64,000 nt of DNA, taken from assembly GCF_016892705.1 (NCBI RefSeq), contig NZ_JAFEMB010000003.1, forward strand, positions 227,501 to 291,500, in the 5' to 3' direction. Positions 51,718-61,159 of this stretch are shown here, in pieces. Position 1 is the first letter of the stretch; each line of letters opens with the position of its first letter. Made by a program: the position numbers and the translations under genes. Below the pieces are notes generated by a model. It made no database searches, was not told the DNA's origin, and worked only from the letters and a program-made list of their open reading frames with translations. The DNA is from Microvirga pudoricolor (GTDB lineage Bacteria > Pseudomonadota > Alphaproteobacteria > Rhizobiales > Beijerinckiaceae).

Positions 51718-53313
51718 ATGCCCGAAACCCCTGTCTTCTCCCATGCGGCGGTCGCCGCTCCCCACCACGCGGCCGCCCAGGCCGGCCAGGTCGTCCTCGC
51801 GGCGGGCGGCAACGCCGTCGAGGCGATGGTGGCCATGGCGGCGACCATCGCGGTGGTCTACCCCCATATGAACGGCCTCGGCGGCGATGGATTCTGGCTG
51901 GTGCGGGAGCCGAGCGGCCGGGTCCATGCCCTCGATGCCTCGGGCCCGGCGGGCGCCCTCGCGACGATCCGGCGCTACCGGCACAAGGGCTACGACGCCA
52001 TCCCGCCCCGCGGCCCGGACGCGGCTTTGACCGTGGCGGGAGCGGTTGGCGGCTGGCGGCTCGCCCTCGAATTGTCGGGGGCGCTTGGCGGCTCGCTGCC
52101 CCTGGATCTGCTCCTGGGGGAGGCGCTCCGGCTCGCCCGAGAGGGCTATCCGGTGTCGGAGTCCGAGGCCCGTTTCAAGACCAGCGGCGAGGCCGACCTC
52201 TATGCCGTGGCAGGCTTCGCCGAGGCTTTCCTGGTCGACGGCAAGCGAGCGCCGGCCGGCACCTTGCGCCGGGAGCCCGCGCTCGCAGCCACCCTGGAGC
52301 AACTCGCTCATGCGGGCCTGCGCGACTTCTACCGGGGCGACGTCGGCCGGGAGGTCGCCGCCGACCTGGAGCGGATCGGCGCTCCCGTCACCCGGCGGGA
52401 CATCGAGCGCTACGAGGCCAGGGTGGTGAGGCCCTTGAGCCTCCGCCTGGGGGACGCCACGGTCTACAACCTGCCGGCGCCCACGCAGGGGCTCACGTCC
52501 CTGATCATGCTGGGCCTGTTCGAGCGCCTGGATGTGGCGCGGGCGGAGAGTCCGGCCCACCACCATGCGCTCATCGAGGCTTTCAAGCGGGCCGCCGCGA
52601 TCCGCGAGCGTCTTCCCTCGGACCCATCGGTCCCCGGTTCCGGCGGGGAAGCCTGGCTGGGCTCCAGCGCCCTGGACCGGGAGGCCGCCCTCATCGATGC
52701 CCGGCGGGCCGCCACCGCGCCGCTGCGATATTCCACCGACGGCGACACCGTCTGGATGGGGGCCATCGACGGGAACGGTCTCGCCGTTTCCTACATCCAA
52801 TCGGTGTTCTGGGCCTTCGGCAGCGGCTGCGTCCTGCCCGCCACGGGGCTTCTCTGGCACAACCGGGGCTGCGCCTTCTCCCTCGATCCGGACAGCCCCA
52901 ATGCGCTTGCGCCCGGCCGCAAGCCCTTCCACAGCCTCAACCCGGCGCTGGCCGCCTTCGCGGATGGGCGCGTCCTGTCCTACGGCACCATGGGCGGGGA
53001 GCCGCAGCCGCAGATCTTGGGCCAGATCCTCACCCGCTACCGATTCGGCATGGGGCTCGCGGAGGCCGTGGACGCGCCGCGCTGGATCCTGGGCCGGAAC
53101 TGGGGCGAGCCGGAGGGGCGCCTTCGCCTGGAGGATCGCTTCGACGGGGGCGTGATCCGGGGTCTCGCGAGCCTCGGCCATCCGGTGGAGGAGACCGGGG
53201 AGGCCTATTCGGACAATTTCGGCCATGCGGGCATGCTCGTGAAGCACCCCCGCAACGGCCGCGTGGAGGCCACGCACGATCCGCGTTCGGACGGCGGCGC
53301 GCTCGGGCTTTAG
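51718..53313 (+). CDS. Gamma-glutamyltransferase family protein
   Basis: Ntn-hydrolase of 531 residues that would cleave or transfer gamma-glutamyl groups. The large subunit starts with AAGGNAVEAMVAMAATIAVVYPHMNGLGGDGF. The self-cleavage and catalytic threonine is plausibly the Thr in DGDTVWMGAIDGNG, which replaces the more usual TTH segment. SLNPALAAFADGRVLSYGTMGGEPQPQ carries the glycine pair of the active site. No signal peptide, so it is cytoplasmic or exported another way. ATG 51718 is preferred over TTG 51706. Confidence 0.85.
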   Translation: MPETPVFSHAAVAAPHHAAAQAGQVVLAAGGNAVEAMVAMAATIAVVYPHMNGLGGDGFWLVREPSGRVHALDASGPAGALATIRRYRHKGYDAIPPRGPDAALTVAGAVGGWRLALELSGALGGSLPLDLLLGEALRLAREGYPVSESEARFKTSGEADLYAVAGFAEAFLVDGKRAPAGTLRREPALAATLEQLAHAGLRDFYRGDVGREVAADLERIGAPVTRRDIERYEARVVRPLSLRLGDATVYNLPAPTQGLTSLIMLGLFERLDVARAESPAHHHALIEAFKRAAAIRERLPSDPSVPGSGGEAWLGSSALDREAALIDARRAATAPLRYSTDGDTVWMGAIDGNGLAVSYIQSVFWAFGSGCVLPATGLLWHNRGCAFSLDPDSPNALAPGRKPFHSLNPALAAFADGRVLSYGTMGGEPQPQILGQILTRYRFGMGLAEAVDAPRWILGRNWGEPEGRLRLEDRFDGGVIRGLASLGHPVEETGEAYSDNFGHAGMLVKHPRNGRVEATHDPRSDGGALGL

Positions 53314-54329
53314 GCGCCGCCCGTCCAGACGCCCAGGAGCAGGCTCACGCCCAGCACCAGCACAAAGGCGGCCGCCAGGAGCTCGATCCCGGCCATGGCG
53401 AGCGCGCCCGCGGCGCCGCGCCCGCCCGCCACCCTCAAGGCCAGCGTCTTGGCGAAGACCGCGACCGCCGCGATGGCGCCCGTGGTGAGGGCGGTGCCCA
53501 GCGCCATGGCGAAGGTGGCCGCGATCCCGGCCGCGAACACGCCCTGCGACAGGGAAAAGACCAGCACGATCAGGGCGCCTGCGCAGGGCCGGATCCCGGC
53601 CGCGAGCGCGACGCCGGCCATCTCGCGCCAGCGGCTCTTGCCCTCGAAGGCCTCCGGGGTCGGCATGTGGGCGTGGTCGCAGCCCTCGCTCGCCGGGGCG
53701 GCGAGCGGGTCGCGGGCCAGCGCCGCCACGCCCAGAACCTTTCCGGCCTTGCGCCAGGTGATGAGCAGGCCGAGCGCCGCCACGAGAGCGAAGCTGACGA
53801 GCTCGACCTGGGCCGCCAGGGCGTTCATGGTGGCGGCGGTCGCCCGCAGCAGGAAGGCCACCACGGCCACGAGGCCCACCGCCACAAGGGCCTGGACGAG
53901 GGCGGCCGCGAGGCTCAAGGCGAAGCCCTTGCGCAGGGCCTTCTCGTCGGCAATGAGGTAGCCCGAGATCACGGCCTTGCCGTGCCCTGGGCCCGCGGCA
54001 TGGAATACCCCGTAGGCGAAGCCGATGCCCATCAGCGACCAGAACGCCGCCCCGTTCTCCTTCATCTCCCGCACCGCGCCCTGGAGGGAGCGGTAGAAGC
54101 CCGATTGAACCGACAGGATATAGGCCCCGAGACTGCCCGAGGGGGCGGCCTCCCGGAGCCCCATGTTGAAGGGGTTCTTCACGGGCGGGGGGGCGGGCGG
54201 GGCCAGCCACCCGACGAGGAGCGTGGCCGCAAGCGCCACCAAGGCGACCGCACCCGCCGCCAGGGCAAGGCGCGCCCATGCGCCGCCGCCGGACACCGGG
54301 AGCCCAAGAGGGCGGGCCGTCACGGACAT
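53310..54329 (-). CDS. NicO-family nickel/cobalt transporter (RcnA/NreB-like)
   Basis: Membrane protein of 339 residues with about seven helices. Family marks are GVFHAAGPGHGKAVISGYLIADE and AAGIRPCAGALIVLVFSLSQG; a cytoplasmic loop carries CDHAHMP, a possible metal site. Members either export or import nickel or cobalt. ATG 54329 overlaps the DUF1007 stop by ten bases. The stop overlaps the end of the convergent gamma-glutamyltransferase gene by four bases. Confidence 0.87.
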   Translation of the reverse strand: MSVTARPLGLPVSGGGAWARLALAAGAVALVALAATLLVGWLAPPAPPPVKNPFNMGLREAAPSGSLGAYILSVQSGFYRSLQGAVREMKENGAAFWSLMGIGFAYGVFHAAGPGHGKAVISGYLIADEKALRKGFALSLAAALVQALVAVGLVAVVAFLLRATAATMNALAAQVELVSFALVAALGLLITWRKAGKVLGVAALARDPLAAPASEGCDHAHMPTPEAFEGKSRWREMAGVALAAGIRPCAGALIVLVFSLSQGVFAAGIAATFAMALGTALTTGAIAAVAVFAKTLALRVAGGRGAAGALAMAGIELLAAAFVLVLGVSLLLGVWTGGA

Positions 54330-54967
54330 GTGACGATGGCCTTGTTCGAGTATTGCTCGCCCGAGGGGATCGGGAAGGTGTTGTCCGCCATGGCCTGCTG
54401 CTGGGACATGTCGAGGCCCACCGCCTTCGCCACCGTCAGCGAGCAGCCCGCGGGAGCGCTTGCCAGCTTCACGGCGTCCTTGTTGGGCGACATCTCGAAA
54501 TAAACGAAGAAGGTCGGGTCCGTGACCTCGACGGCGAAGATGCTGGAGGCCGGAACGGGCTTGGCCAGGGGCAGGAAGAAGCTCAGCACCACCCGCTCGT
54601 TCTCGTAGGCCATGGCGGGATCCCGCGGCGTCCCGAAGGCCTGCTTCCGGCCGTTCACCTTCACGAAGGTGAAATAGTCGAAATCGACCAGGGACTCGGT
54701 GTTCTCCTTGGCCAGGTCGAGCAACTCGTCGGGGGTCAGCTTGCCGTCCGCGTTCTTGTCCAAGCCCTGCGTCACGTAGGACGAGTAGGCCTCGTCGAAC
54801 GACCAGAAGTGGCGAACGCCCGTGATCGTCCCCTCGGGCGAGAACACCACCTCGGATCGGGCCGTCACGAACACATGGGGGTGCGCCCAGGCCGGGACCG
54901 CGAAGGCGGCCAGCAGGAGACCTGCCAAAAGGACGAGAAAACGTGAAGGACCGAGGCGACGATTCAT
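54320..54967 (-). CDS. DUF1007 periplasmic protein partner of the NicO transporter
   Basis: Protein of 215 residues with a signal peptide ending at AWA, immediately followed by HPHVFV, a start that places histidines at the mature N-terminus where they could bind metal. An EF-hand-like stretch DKNADGKLTPDEL lies near residue 70, and cysteines sit near the C-terminus (GCSLT and TCP). DUF1007 genes commonly accompany NicO transporters and are thought to supply or receive the metal. Confidence 0.87.
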   Translation of the reverse strand: MNRRLGPSRFLVLLAGLLLAAFAVPAWAHPHVFVTARSEVVFSPEGTITGVRHFWSFDEAYSSYVTQGLDKNADGKLTPDELLDLAKENTESLVDFDYFTFVKVNGRKQAFGTPRDPAMAYENERVVLSFFLPLAKPVPASSIFAVEVTDPTFFVYFEMSPNKDAVKLASAPAGCSLTVAKAVGLDMSQQQAMADNTFPIPSGEQYSNKAIVTCP

Positions 54968-54975
54968 GCGTTGAT

Positions 54976-55018
54976 CTTATGGCGACGCTTGAGCGAGATG
55001 TCATGTGAAACCACATGA
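54976..55018 (-). promoter_or_regulatory. Promoter with inverted-repeat operator before DUF1007-nicO
   Basis: Minus-strand ATGACA (complement of 54999-55004) and CATAAG (complement of 54976-54981) are 17 bp apart. TCATGTG (55001-55007) and CACATGA (55012-55018) form an exact inverted repeat with a four-base spacer, over the -35. A metal-responsive repressor is likely. Confidence 0.5.
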
Positions 55019-55101
55019 ACCGGATGGGCGAGCCTTGGCCCGCAAAGGCGGCGAAAGGGAGGCGCGGCGCCGATGCGACCAAGGTCCAGTGCGGTCCCTA
55101 C

Positions 55102-55146
55102 TTGATTGACGTTCTAAACTAGATATGTCAGCATCACTGACATATC
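55102..55146 (+). promoter_or_regulatory. Promoter with 10-bp inverted repeat before the second indolepyruvate oxidoreductase
   Basis: TTGATT at 55102-55107 and TATGTC at 55124-55129 are 16 bp apart. GATATGTCAG (55122-55131) and CTGACATATC (55137-55146) are perfect inverted arms around CATCA, covering the -10. A dedicated repressor is implied; none is adjacent. Confidence 0.55.
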
Positions 55147-55209
55147 GAAACGACAGAAGAACCGGGACCAACCGGCGCGCGGGGCAAAGGCTCCAGGAGG
55201 ATTTGGGCG

Positions 55210-58200
55210 ATGGCCGCAGGTCATGAGGCTCTCCGTACCGTAACGCTCGACGACAAGTACGATCTCGGCAAGGATCGGCTCTTCATCACCGGCACCCAGG
55301 CCATCGTGCGCCTGCTGCTGATGCAGCGCGAACGCGACCGGCTGGCCGGGCTGAACACGGCCGGCTTCGTGTCGGGCTATCGCGGATCCCCCATCGGCGG
55401 CCTCGACCAGAACCTGTTCCGGGCCAAGAAGTGGCTCGAGCCGTCCAACATCCTGTTCCAGCCCGGCCTCAACGAGGAGTTGGCCGCCACGGCGGTCTGG
55501 GGCTCGCAGCAGGCCGAGATCCGGGGCGACGGCAAGTACGATGGCGTGTTCGGCATGTGGTACGGCAAGGGCCCGGGCGTCGACCGCTCCGGCGACGTGT
55601 TCCGCCACGCCAACATGGCCGGGTCCTCGAAGCATGGCGGCGTGCTGGCCCTGATGGGCGACGACCATACGGCGGAATCCTCCACCGTGGCGCATCAGTC
55701 CGAGTTCCACTTCGTGGACGTGATGATCCCGATCCTGAACCCGGCGGGCGTTCAGGAAATTCTCGATTACGGCCTCTACGGCTACGCCATGAGCCGCTTC
55801 TGCGGCTCCTGGGTGGCGTTCAAGTGCGTCAAGGAGAACATCGAATCCACGGCTTCCGTGGACGGCTCCCTCGACCGGGTGAAGATCGTCATCCCGGACG
55901 ATTTTACGATGCCGCCGGGTGGTCTCAACATCCGCAACCGCGACGGCGTTCTCGACCAGGAGGCCCGCCTCCAGGACTACAAGCGCGACGCCATGCTGGC
56001 CTTCGTGCGGGCCAACAACCTCAACCATCTCGTGCTCTCCGGCGGCCGGACCCCCAAGGTGGGCGTCATCACGGTGGGCAAGTCCTATCTCGACGTGCGC
56101 CAGGCCATGGACGAGCTCGGCCTCGACGAGGTCAAGGCCAACGACATGGGCTTGCGCCTCTACAAGGTCGCCTGCCCGTGGCCGCTCTCGCAGGCGGAAC
56201 TCGTGGATTTCGCCCGCGGCCTCGACATGGTCATCGTGGTGGAGGAGAAGCGCTCGCTCATCGAGGTGCAGTTGCGCGAGGAGCTGTACGGCACCACCGA
56301 CCAGCCGCTCTGCATCGGCAAGAAGGACGAGACCGGAAAGTGGCTCTTCCCGGTCAAGGGCGCGCTCGATCCCAACGACATCGCCATCGTGATCGGCGAG
56401 CGCCTGCTCAAGTATCACAACAACGACGACCTGCGCGGACGGGTCGAGCGCCTGAAGCACGCCCAGGAGGTGCTGGCGCTCACCAGCGACGTGGCCACCC
56501 GCACGCCTCATTTCTGCTCCGGCTGCCCGCACAATTCCTCCACCAAAGTGCCGGAGGGCATGCGGGCCTATGCGGGCATCGGCTGCCACTACATGGTACA
56601 GTGGATGGACCGCGCCACGGACGGCTTCACCCAGATGGGCGGCGAGGGCGCGAACTGGATCGGCGAGCAGGCCTTTTCCACCCGAGGCCACGTGTTCCAG
56701 AACCTCGGTGACGGCACGTACAACCATTCGGGCATCCTGGCCCTGCGCTGGTCCATCGCCACGAAATCCAACGTCACCTACAAGATCCTGTTCAACGATG
56801 CGGTGGCCATGACGGGCGGCCAGCCCCATGAGGGCGGGCTCACGGTGGACATGATCGCCCGTCAGGTGCGCGAGGAGGGCGTGGAGCGCATCGCCCTCGT
56901 GACCGACGAGCCGGACAAGTACCCGAAGGAGATCCGCTGGCCGGCGCGGATGTCGATTCACCACCGGGACGACCTCGAGACCGTGCAGCGGGAGCTGGCC
57001 GCGATCCCCGGCGTCACGGCCCTGATCTACGACCAGACCTGCGCGTCCGAGAAGCGCCGCCGCCGCAAGCGCGGCGCTTTCCCGGATCCGGACAAGCGCG
57101 TCATCATCAACGAGCTGGTCTGCGAATCCTGCGGCGATTGCTCCGTCCAGTCGAACTGCGTCGCCGTGCAGCCCGTGGAGACGGAGTTCGGGCGCAAGCG
57201 GCAGATCGACCAGTCGAACTGCAACAAGGATTTCTCCTGCGTGAAGGGCTTCTGCCCGTCCTTCGTGACGGTGCACGGCGCCAAGCCGAAAAAGGCCGTG
57301 CCGGAGACCGCGTCCACGGAGGGCGTGACCTTCCGGCCGTTGCCGGATCCGGCGATCCCCTCCATCGAGCGCACCTTCAACATCATCGTGACGGGCGTGG
57401 GCGGCACCGGCGTGGTCACCATCGGGGCGATCCTGGGCATGGCGGCCCATCTCGAGGGCAAGGGCCTCGGCATGATCGACATGGCGGGCCTCGCCCAGAA
57501 GGGCGGGGCGGTCTACAGCCACGTGCGGCTCGCCAACACCCAGGACGACATCCATGCCATCCGGGTGACGGCAGGCGCCGCCAACCTGGTGCTCGGCTGC
57601 GACCTCGTGGTAACCGGCACCAAGAAGGTGCTGGCCTCCGTCAAGGAGGGCCGGACGGCCCTGGTGGTGAACACCGCCGAGGTGATGCCGGGCGAGTTCA
57701 CCCGCAATGCCGACTTCTCGCTGCCCACCGAGCGCATCAAGCGCGCGATCCGGTCGGCCGCGGGCCGCGACGGCGCCGCCTTCGTGGACGCCACCGCCAT
57801 CGCCACGGCGCTGCTCGGCAATGCGATCGCGGCCAACATGTTCATGCTGGGCTACGCCTACCAGACCGGCCACGTCCCGCTGACGGCCGAGGCCATCGAG
57901 AAGGCGATCGAGCTCAATGGCGAGGCCGTGAAGATGAACCTCTCGGCCTTCACCTGGGGCCGCCGCGCCGCGGCCGAGCCGGAGGTGATCGCCCAGATGA
58001 TGTCCCGCCTGCGGGAGCCGACGGAGGTTCGCCATCTCTCGCAAACCCTCGATGAGGTCATCGAGCGCCGCGTCGCCTTCCTGACGGACTACCAGAACGC
58101 CCGCTACGGCCGGCGCTACCGGGCGCTCGTGGAGCGGGTGCGCGCCGCCGAGGCCAAGGTCGACGCGTCCGCCACGACGCTGACGGAGGCGGTGGCCCGC

Positions 58201-58710
58201 TCGCTCTTCAAGCTCATGGCCTACAAGGACGAGTACGAGGTCGCCCGGCTCTATACCGGCGGCGAGTTCGAGAAGCAGGTGGAGAGCACCTTCGAGGGCG
58301 AGTCCCTGCGCTACGAGTTCCACCTCGCGCCGCCGCTGCTGGCCAAGAAGGACCCGAACACCGGTCTCCCGCGCAAGATGAGCTTCGGGCCCTGGATGAT
58401 GAAGGCCTTCCGGGTGCTCGCGCCCCTGAAGGTTCTGCGCGGCACACCGCTCGACGTCTTCGGCTACACCCATGAGCGCAAGACGGAGCGCCAGCTCATC
58501 CGCGACTACGAGGCTATGGTCGGTGAGATCACCTTGCGCCTGAGCGCCGCCAACCATCCGACGGCGGTGGGACTCGCCAGCATCCCGCAGAAGATCCGGG
58601 GCTTCGGTCACATCAAGGAGCGCAACCTCAAGACCGCCAAGGCCGAGGAGGCCGAACTGCTGGCCCAGTTCCGGGCTCCCGTCCCGGCGATGCCCATCGC
58701 GGCGGAATAG
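55210..58710 (+). CDS. Fused indolepyruvate ferredoxin oxidoreductase (copy 2)
   Basis: Complete paralogue of 1166 residues. It shows the same order as copy 1: N-terminal GFVSGYRGSPIGGLDQN, FCSGCPHNSSTKVPEG, the ThDP site GDGTYNHSGILALRW, the cysteine cluster CESCGDC ... CNKDFSC ... FCPSF, and the gamma domain GVGGTGVVTIGAILGMAAHLEGKG. The start is clear from aggagg nine bases before ATG 55210. Copies differ throughout, so the duplication is old. Two genes in one region suggest separate substrates, e.g. aryl against branched 2-oxo acids. No ferredoxin gene is adjacent. Confidence 0.95.
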   Translation: MAAGHEALRTVTLDDKYDLGKDRLFITGTQAIVRLLLMQRERDRLAGLNTAGFVSGYRGSPIGGLDQNLFRAKKWLEPSNILFQPGLNEELAATAVWGSQQAEIRGDGKYDGVFGMWYGKGPGVDRSGDVFRHANMAGSSKHGGVLALMGDDHTAESSTVAHQSEFHFVDVMIPILNPAGVQEILDYGLYGYAMSRFCGSWVAFKCVKENIESTASVDGSLDRVKIVIPDDFTMPPGGLNIRNRDGVLDQEARLQDYKRDAMLAFVRANNLNHLVLSGGRTPKVGVITVGKSYLDVRQAMDELGLDEVKANDMGLRLYKVACPWPLSQAELVDFARGLDMVIVVEEKRSLIEVQLREELYGTTDQPLCIGKKDETGKWLFPVKGALDPNDIAIVIGERLLKYHNNDDLRGRVERLKHAQEVLALTSDVATRTPHFCSGCPHNSSTKVPEGMRAYAGIGCHYMVQWMDRATDGFTQMGGEGANWIGEQAFSTRGHVFQNLGDGTYNHSGILALRWSIATKSNVTYKILFNDAVAMTGGQPHEGGLTVDMIARQVREEGVERIALVTDEPDKYPKEIRWPARMSIHHRDDLETVQRELAAIPGVTALIYDQTCASEKRRRRKRGAFPDPDKRVIINELVCESCGDCSVQSNCVAVQPVETEFGRKRQIDQSNCNKDFSCVKGFCPSFVTVHGAKPKKAVPETASTEGVTFRPLPDPAIPSIERTFNIIVTGVGGTGVVTIGAILGMAAHLEGKGLGMIDMAGLAQKGGAVYSHVRLANTQDDIHAIRVTAGAANLVLGCDLVVTGTKKVLASVKEGRTALVVNTAEVMPGEFTRNADFSLPTERIKRAIRSAAGRDGAAFVDATAIATALLGNAIAANMFMLGYAYQTGHVPLTAEAIEKAIELNGEAVKMNLSAFTWGRRAAAEPEVIAQMMSRLREPTEVRHLSQTLDEVIERRVAFLTDYQNARYGRRYRALVERVRAAEAKVDASATTLTEAVARSLFKLMAYKDEYEVARLYTGGEFEKQVESTFEGESLRYEFHLAPPLLAKKDPNTGLPRKMSFGPWMMKAFRVLAPLKVLRGTPLDVFGYTHERKTERQLIRDYEAMVGEITLRLSAANHPTAVGLASIPQKIRGFGHIKERNLKTAKAEEAELLAQFRAPVPAMPIAAE

Positions 58711-58717
58711 AGCTCGT

Positions 58718-58740
58718 CCCTCTCCCCACAGGGGAGAGGG
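58718..58740. terminator. Hairpin between convergent genes
   Basis: CCCTCTCCCC (58718-58727) and GGGGAGAGGG (58731-58740) form a perfect 10-bp stem with an ACA loop, in the 30-bp gap between the oxidoreductase and ung stops. No T-run. Confidence 0.55.
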
Positions 58741-59442
58741 CTACCCCAACCGCCAGTCCACCGGCTCGATTCCCTTCTCGTCCAGCCAGGCATTGGCCCG
58801 GGTGAACGGCCGTGTGCCCCTGAAATCGTTGAGTCGGTTGAGGGGCGAGGGGTGGCCCGATTCCAGCACCAGATGCTTGGCTGCGTCGATCAGCGCCGCC
58901 CGCTTGCGCGCGGGCGCCCCCCAAAGCAGGAAGGCCACGGCCGGCCGCCGGTCCGAGACGGCCTGGACGGCCTGGTCGACCAGGGCCGACCAGCCGAACT
59001 TCAGATGCGCGCCCGCGGCCCCGGCTTCCACCGTCAGGGCGGTGTTGAGGAGAAGCACGCCCTGCCGGGCCCACGGCGTCAGGTCGCCCGTTTTCGGCAT
59101 CGGCGCGCCGGTCTCGGCGGCCATCTCGGCCAGGATGGTGCGCAGGGAGGCCGGAAGGCGCCGTCCGCCCCGGTAGGAAAAGGCAAGGCCATGGGCATCG
59201 CCCGGGGTCGGGTAGGGATCCTGGCCCAGGATGACCGCCTTCACCGTGTCGAGGGGCGTCAGGAGCAGGGCGTTGAAGATGTCGGGCGGTGGCGGAAGGA
59301 CATTTGCGCCGGCCGCGATGCGGCCATCGACCTTGGCGGCGACCGCCTCGGCGCTGCCGTCACGAAAGAAGGCGAGATCGCGCCACCCGCCGGATCGGCT
59401 GTCCTTGAAATGCCGGAGCGCGTCTTCCGTCGGTCCTGCCAT
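58741..59442 (-). CDS. ung: Uracil-DNA glycosylase, family 1
   Basis: DNA repair enzyme of 233 residues that removes uracil. The water-activating motif is GQDPYPTPGDAHGLAFS (Asp75), and the DNA-binding loop is GHPSPLN with the catalytic His. ATG 59442 follows gaaggg; the open frame extends 51 codons upstream without family resemblance. Convergent with the oxidoreductase. Confidence 0.94.
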   Translation of the reverse strand: MAGPTEDALRHFKDSRSGGWRDLAFFRDGSAEAVAAKVDGRIAAGANVLPPPPDIFNALLLTPLDTVKAVILGQDPYPTPGDAHGLAFSYRGGRRLPASLRTILAEMAAETGAPMPKTGDLTPWARQGVLLLNTALTVEAGAAGAHLKFGWSALVDQAVQAVSDRRPAVAFLLWGAPARKRAALIDAAKHLVLESGHPSPLNRLNDFRGTRPFTRANAWLDEKGIEPVDWRLG

Positions 59443-59630
59443 TGCGTCACCCTTCTCGATCCGAAATCGTCTTGTCACACAGGCCGCTTTATGGTGCGCG
59501 CGGGCCCGGCCGGAAAGGCGATCCCTCTCCGATCTGGGCCGTCGACAGGGGTTGCGTTCTATGACACGGTAACCCCGCATCATTGCCAAAACCACCAGGG
59601 GTTTCCCGTCCCATGAGAGGACATCTCACC

Positions 59631-61139
59631 ATGTTTCAACGCTCGACCACGGCCTTGCGGGCCGGCCTTTTGGGCCTGACGATGCTCGCCACCGGCACGG
59701 CGGCCTATGCCCAGCAGCCGGTGACGATCCGCTTCGTCCAGACCAACGACATCGACCGCATGGGCCCGGAAAAGGGCCGGGGCGGCTTCGCGCGCCTCGC
59801 CACCGTGGTCAAGGAAGAGAAGGCCAAGGGCAACGCGTTCTTCGTCCATGCGGGCGACACGATCTCGCCCTCGCTCCTGTCGGGCTTCGACAAGGGCGTG
59901 CACGTCATCGACATCCTGAACCGGATGGGCGTCGATGCCATGACGCCGGGCAACCATGAGTTCGACCTGGGTGACTCGGTGTTCCGCGCCCGCATGGCCG
60001 ATGCCAAGTTCGACGTGCTCACCTCGAACATCGTCGACGGCGCGGGCGCCCCCGCCAACACCAAGCCCGAGAAGATCGTGGACGTGGAGGGCGTGAAGGT
60101 CGGCTTCTTCGGCCTCACCACCGAGGACACGCCGATCGCCTCGAGCCCCGGCACCATCCAGTTCTCGTCCACCATCGACGCGGCTCGCGCCAAGGCCAAG
60201 GACCTGCGCGCCAAGGGCGTCGACATCGTGGTTGCGGTGGCCCACACGCCGCTGGAAGTCGACATGATCATCGCCCGCTCCGCCGGCGTGGACGTGATCA
60301 TCGGCGGCCATGACGAGCACCTGCTCGCCTTCTACGACGGCAAGGTGGCGCTGACCGAGGCCGAGTCGCAGGCCAATTACGTGGTCATCACCGAGCTGTC
60401 GGTCACCAAGGCCACCAAGGACGGCAAGACCACGGTGAGCTGGAGCCCCAACTTCCGCATCATCGACACCGCCACCGTGAAGCCCGATCCCGAGATCGAG
60501 GCGGTGGTGAAGGGCTACGAGGACAAGCTGTCCAAGGAGCTCGACGTGGAGATCGGCGTCACCGAGACGCCCCTCGACAGCCGCCGCGCCACCGTGCGCG
60601 GAGGCGAGGCCGCCATGGGCAACCTCGTGGCGGATGCCCTGAAAGCCGCCGTCGGCGCCGACGTGGCCATCACCAATGGCGGCGGCCTGCGCGCCGACAA
60701 GGAATACCCGGCCGGCAAGAAGCTGACCCGCCGCGACTTCCAGTCCGAAATGCCCTTCGGCAACACCACCGTGCTCATGGAGATCACGGGCGCCAAGCTC
60801 AAGGCCGGACTCGAGAACGGCGTGAGCCAGGTGCGCGAGCTCGGCGGGCGCTTCCCGCAGGTCTCCGGCCTCGTGGTCGAGGTGGACATGAAGGAGCCCC
60901 CGGGCAGCCGGGTCAAGTCCGTGAAGGTGAATGGACAGGACCTCGACCCGGCCAAGACCTACAAGCTCGCCACCAACGACTTCATGGCGCGCGGCGGCGA
61001 CGGCTACTCGTCCTTCGCGGGCAACAAGAACCTGATCGACCCCTCGGCGAGCCAGCTCATGGCGAGCCAGGTGATCGATTACGTGGCCAAGGCCGGCAAG
61101 GTCGCCCCGAAGGTCGAGGGCCGCGTCGTCCTGCGCTGA
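59631..61139 (+). CDS. 5'-nucleotidase/metallophosphoesterase family protein (UshA-like) with altered metal motif
   Basis: Periplasmic protein of 502 residues with a signal ending at AYAQQ. The N-terminal metallophosphoesterase domain has FFVHAGDTISPS, TPGNHEFDLG and IIGGHDEH; the C-terminal 5'-nucleotidase domain has ITNGGGLRAD and LATNDFMARGGDGYSSF. The first metal motif reads TNDIDRM where UshA-like enzymes have NDxHG, so the usual D-x-H histidine is replaced by Asp. Activity may be changed. ATG 59631 is preferred for its spacing from agagga; ATG 59613 is also in frame. Confidence 0.88.
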   Translation: MFQRSTTALRAGLLGLTMLATGTAAYAQQPVTIRFVQTNDIDRMGPEKGRGGFARLATVVKEEKAKGNAFFVHAGDTISPSLLSGFDKGVHVIDILNRMGVDAMTPGNHEFDLGDSVFRARMADAKFDVLTSNIVDGAGAPANTKPEKIVDVEGVKVGFFGLTTEDTPIASSPGTIQFSSTIDAARAKAKDLRAKGVDIVVAVAHTPLEVDMIIARSAGVDVIIGGHDEHLLAFYDGKVALTEAESQANYVVITELSVTKATKDGKTTVSWSPNFRIIDTATVKPDPEIEAVVKGYEDKLSKELDVEIGVTETPLDSRRATVRGGEAAMGNLVADALKAAVGADVAITNGGGLRADKEYPAGKKLTRRDFQSEMPFGNTTVLMEITGAKLKAGLENGVSQVRELGGRFPQVSGLVVEVDMKEPPGSRVKSVKVNGQDLDPAKTYKLATNDFMARGGDGYSSFAGNKNLIDPSASQLMASQVIDYVAKAGKVAPKVEGRVVLR

Positions 61140-61159
61140 GACGGGAACGTCCGAACGTT

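Noticed and set aside
55114-58611. Very long minus-strand open frame (over 1100 codons) opposite the second oxidoreductase
   Set aside because: It is the GC-rich antisense of a clear enzyme gene; the translation is His/Arg/Gly-rich with no family motif and no ribosome site.
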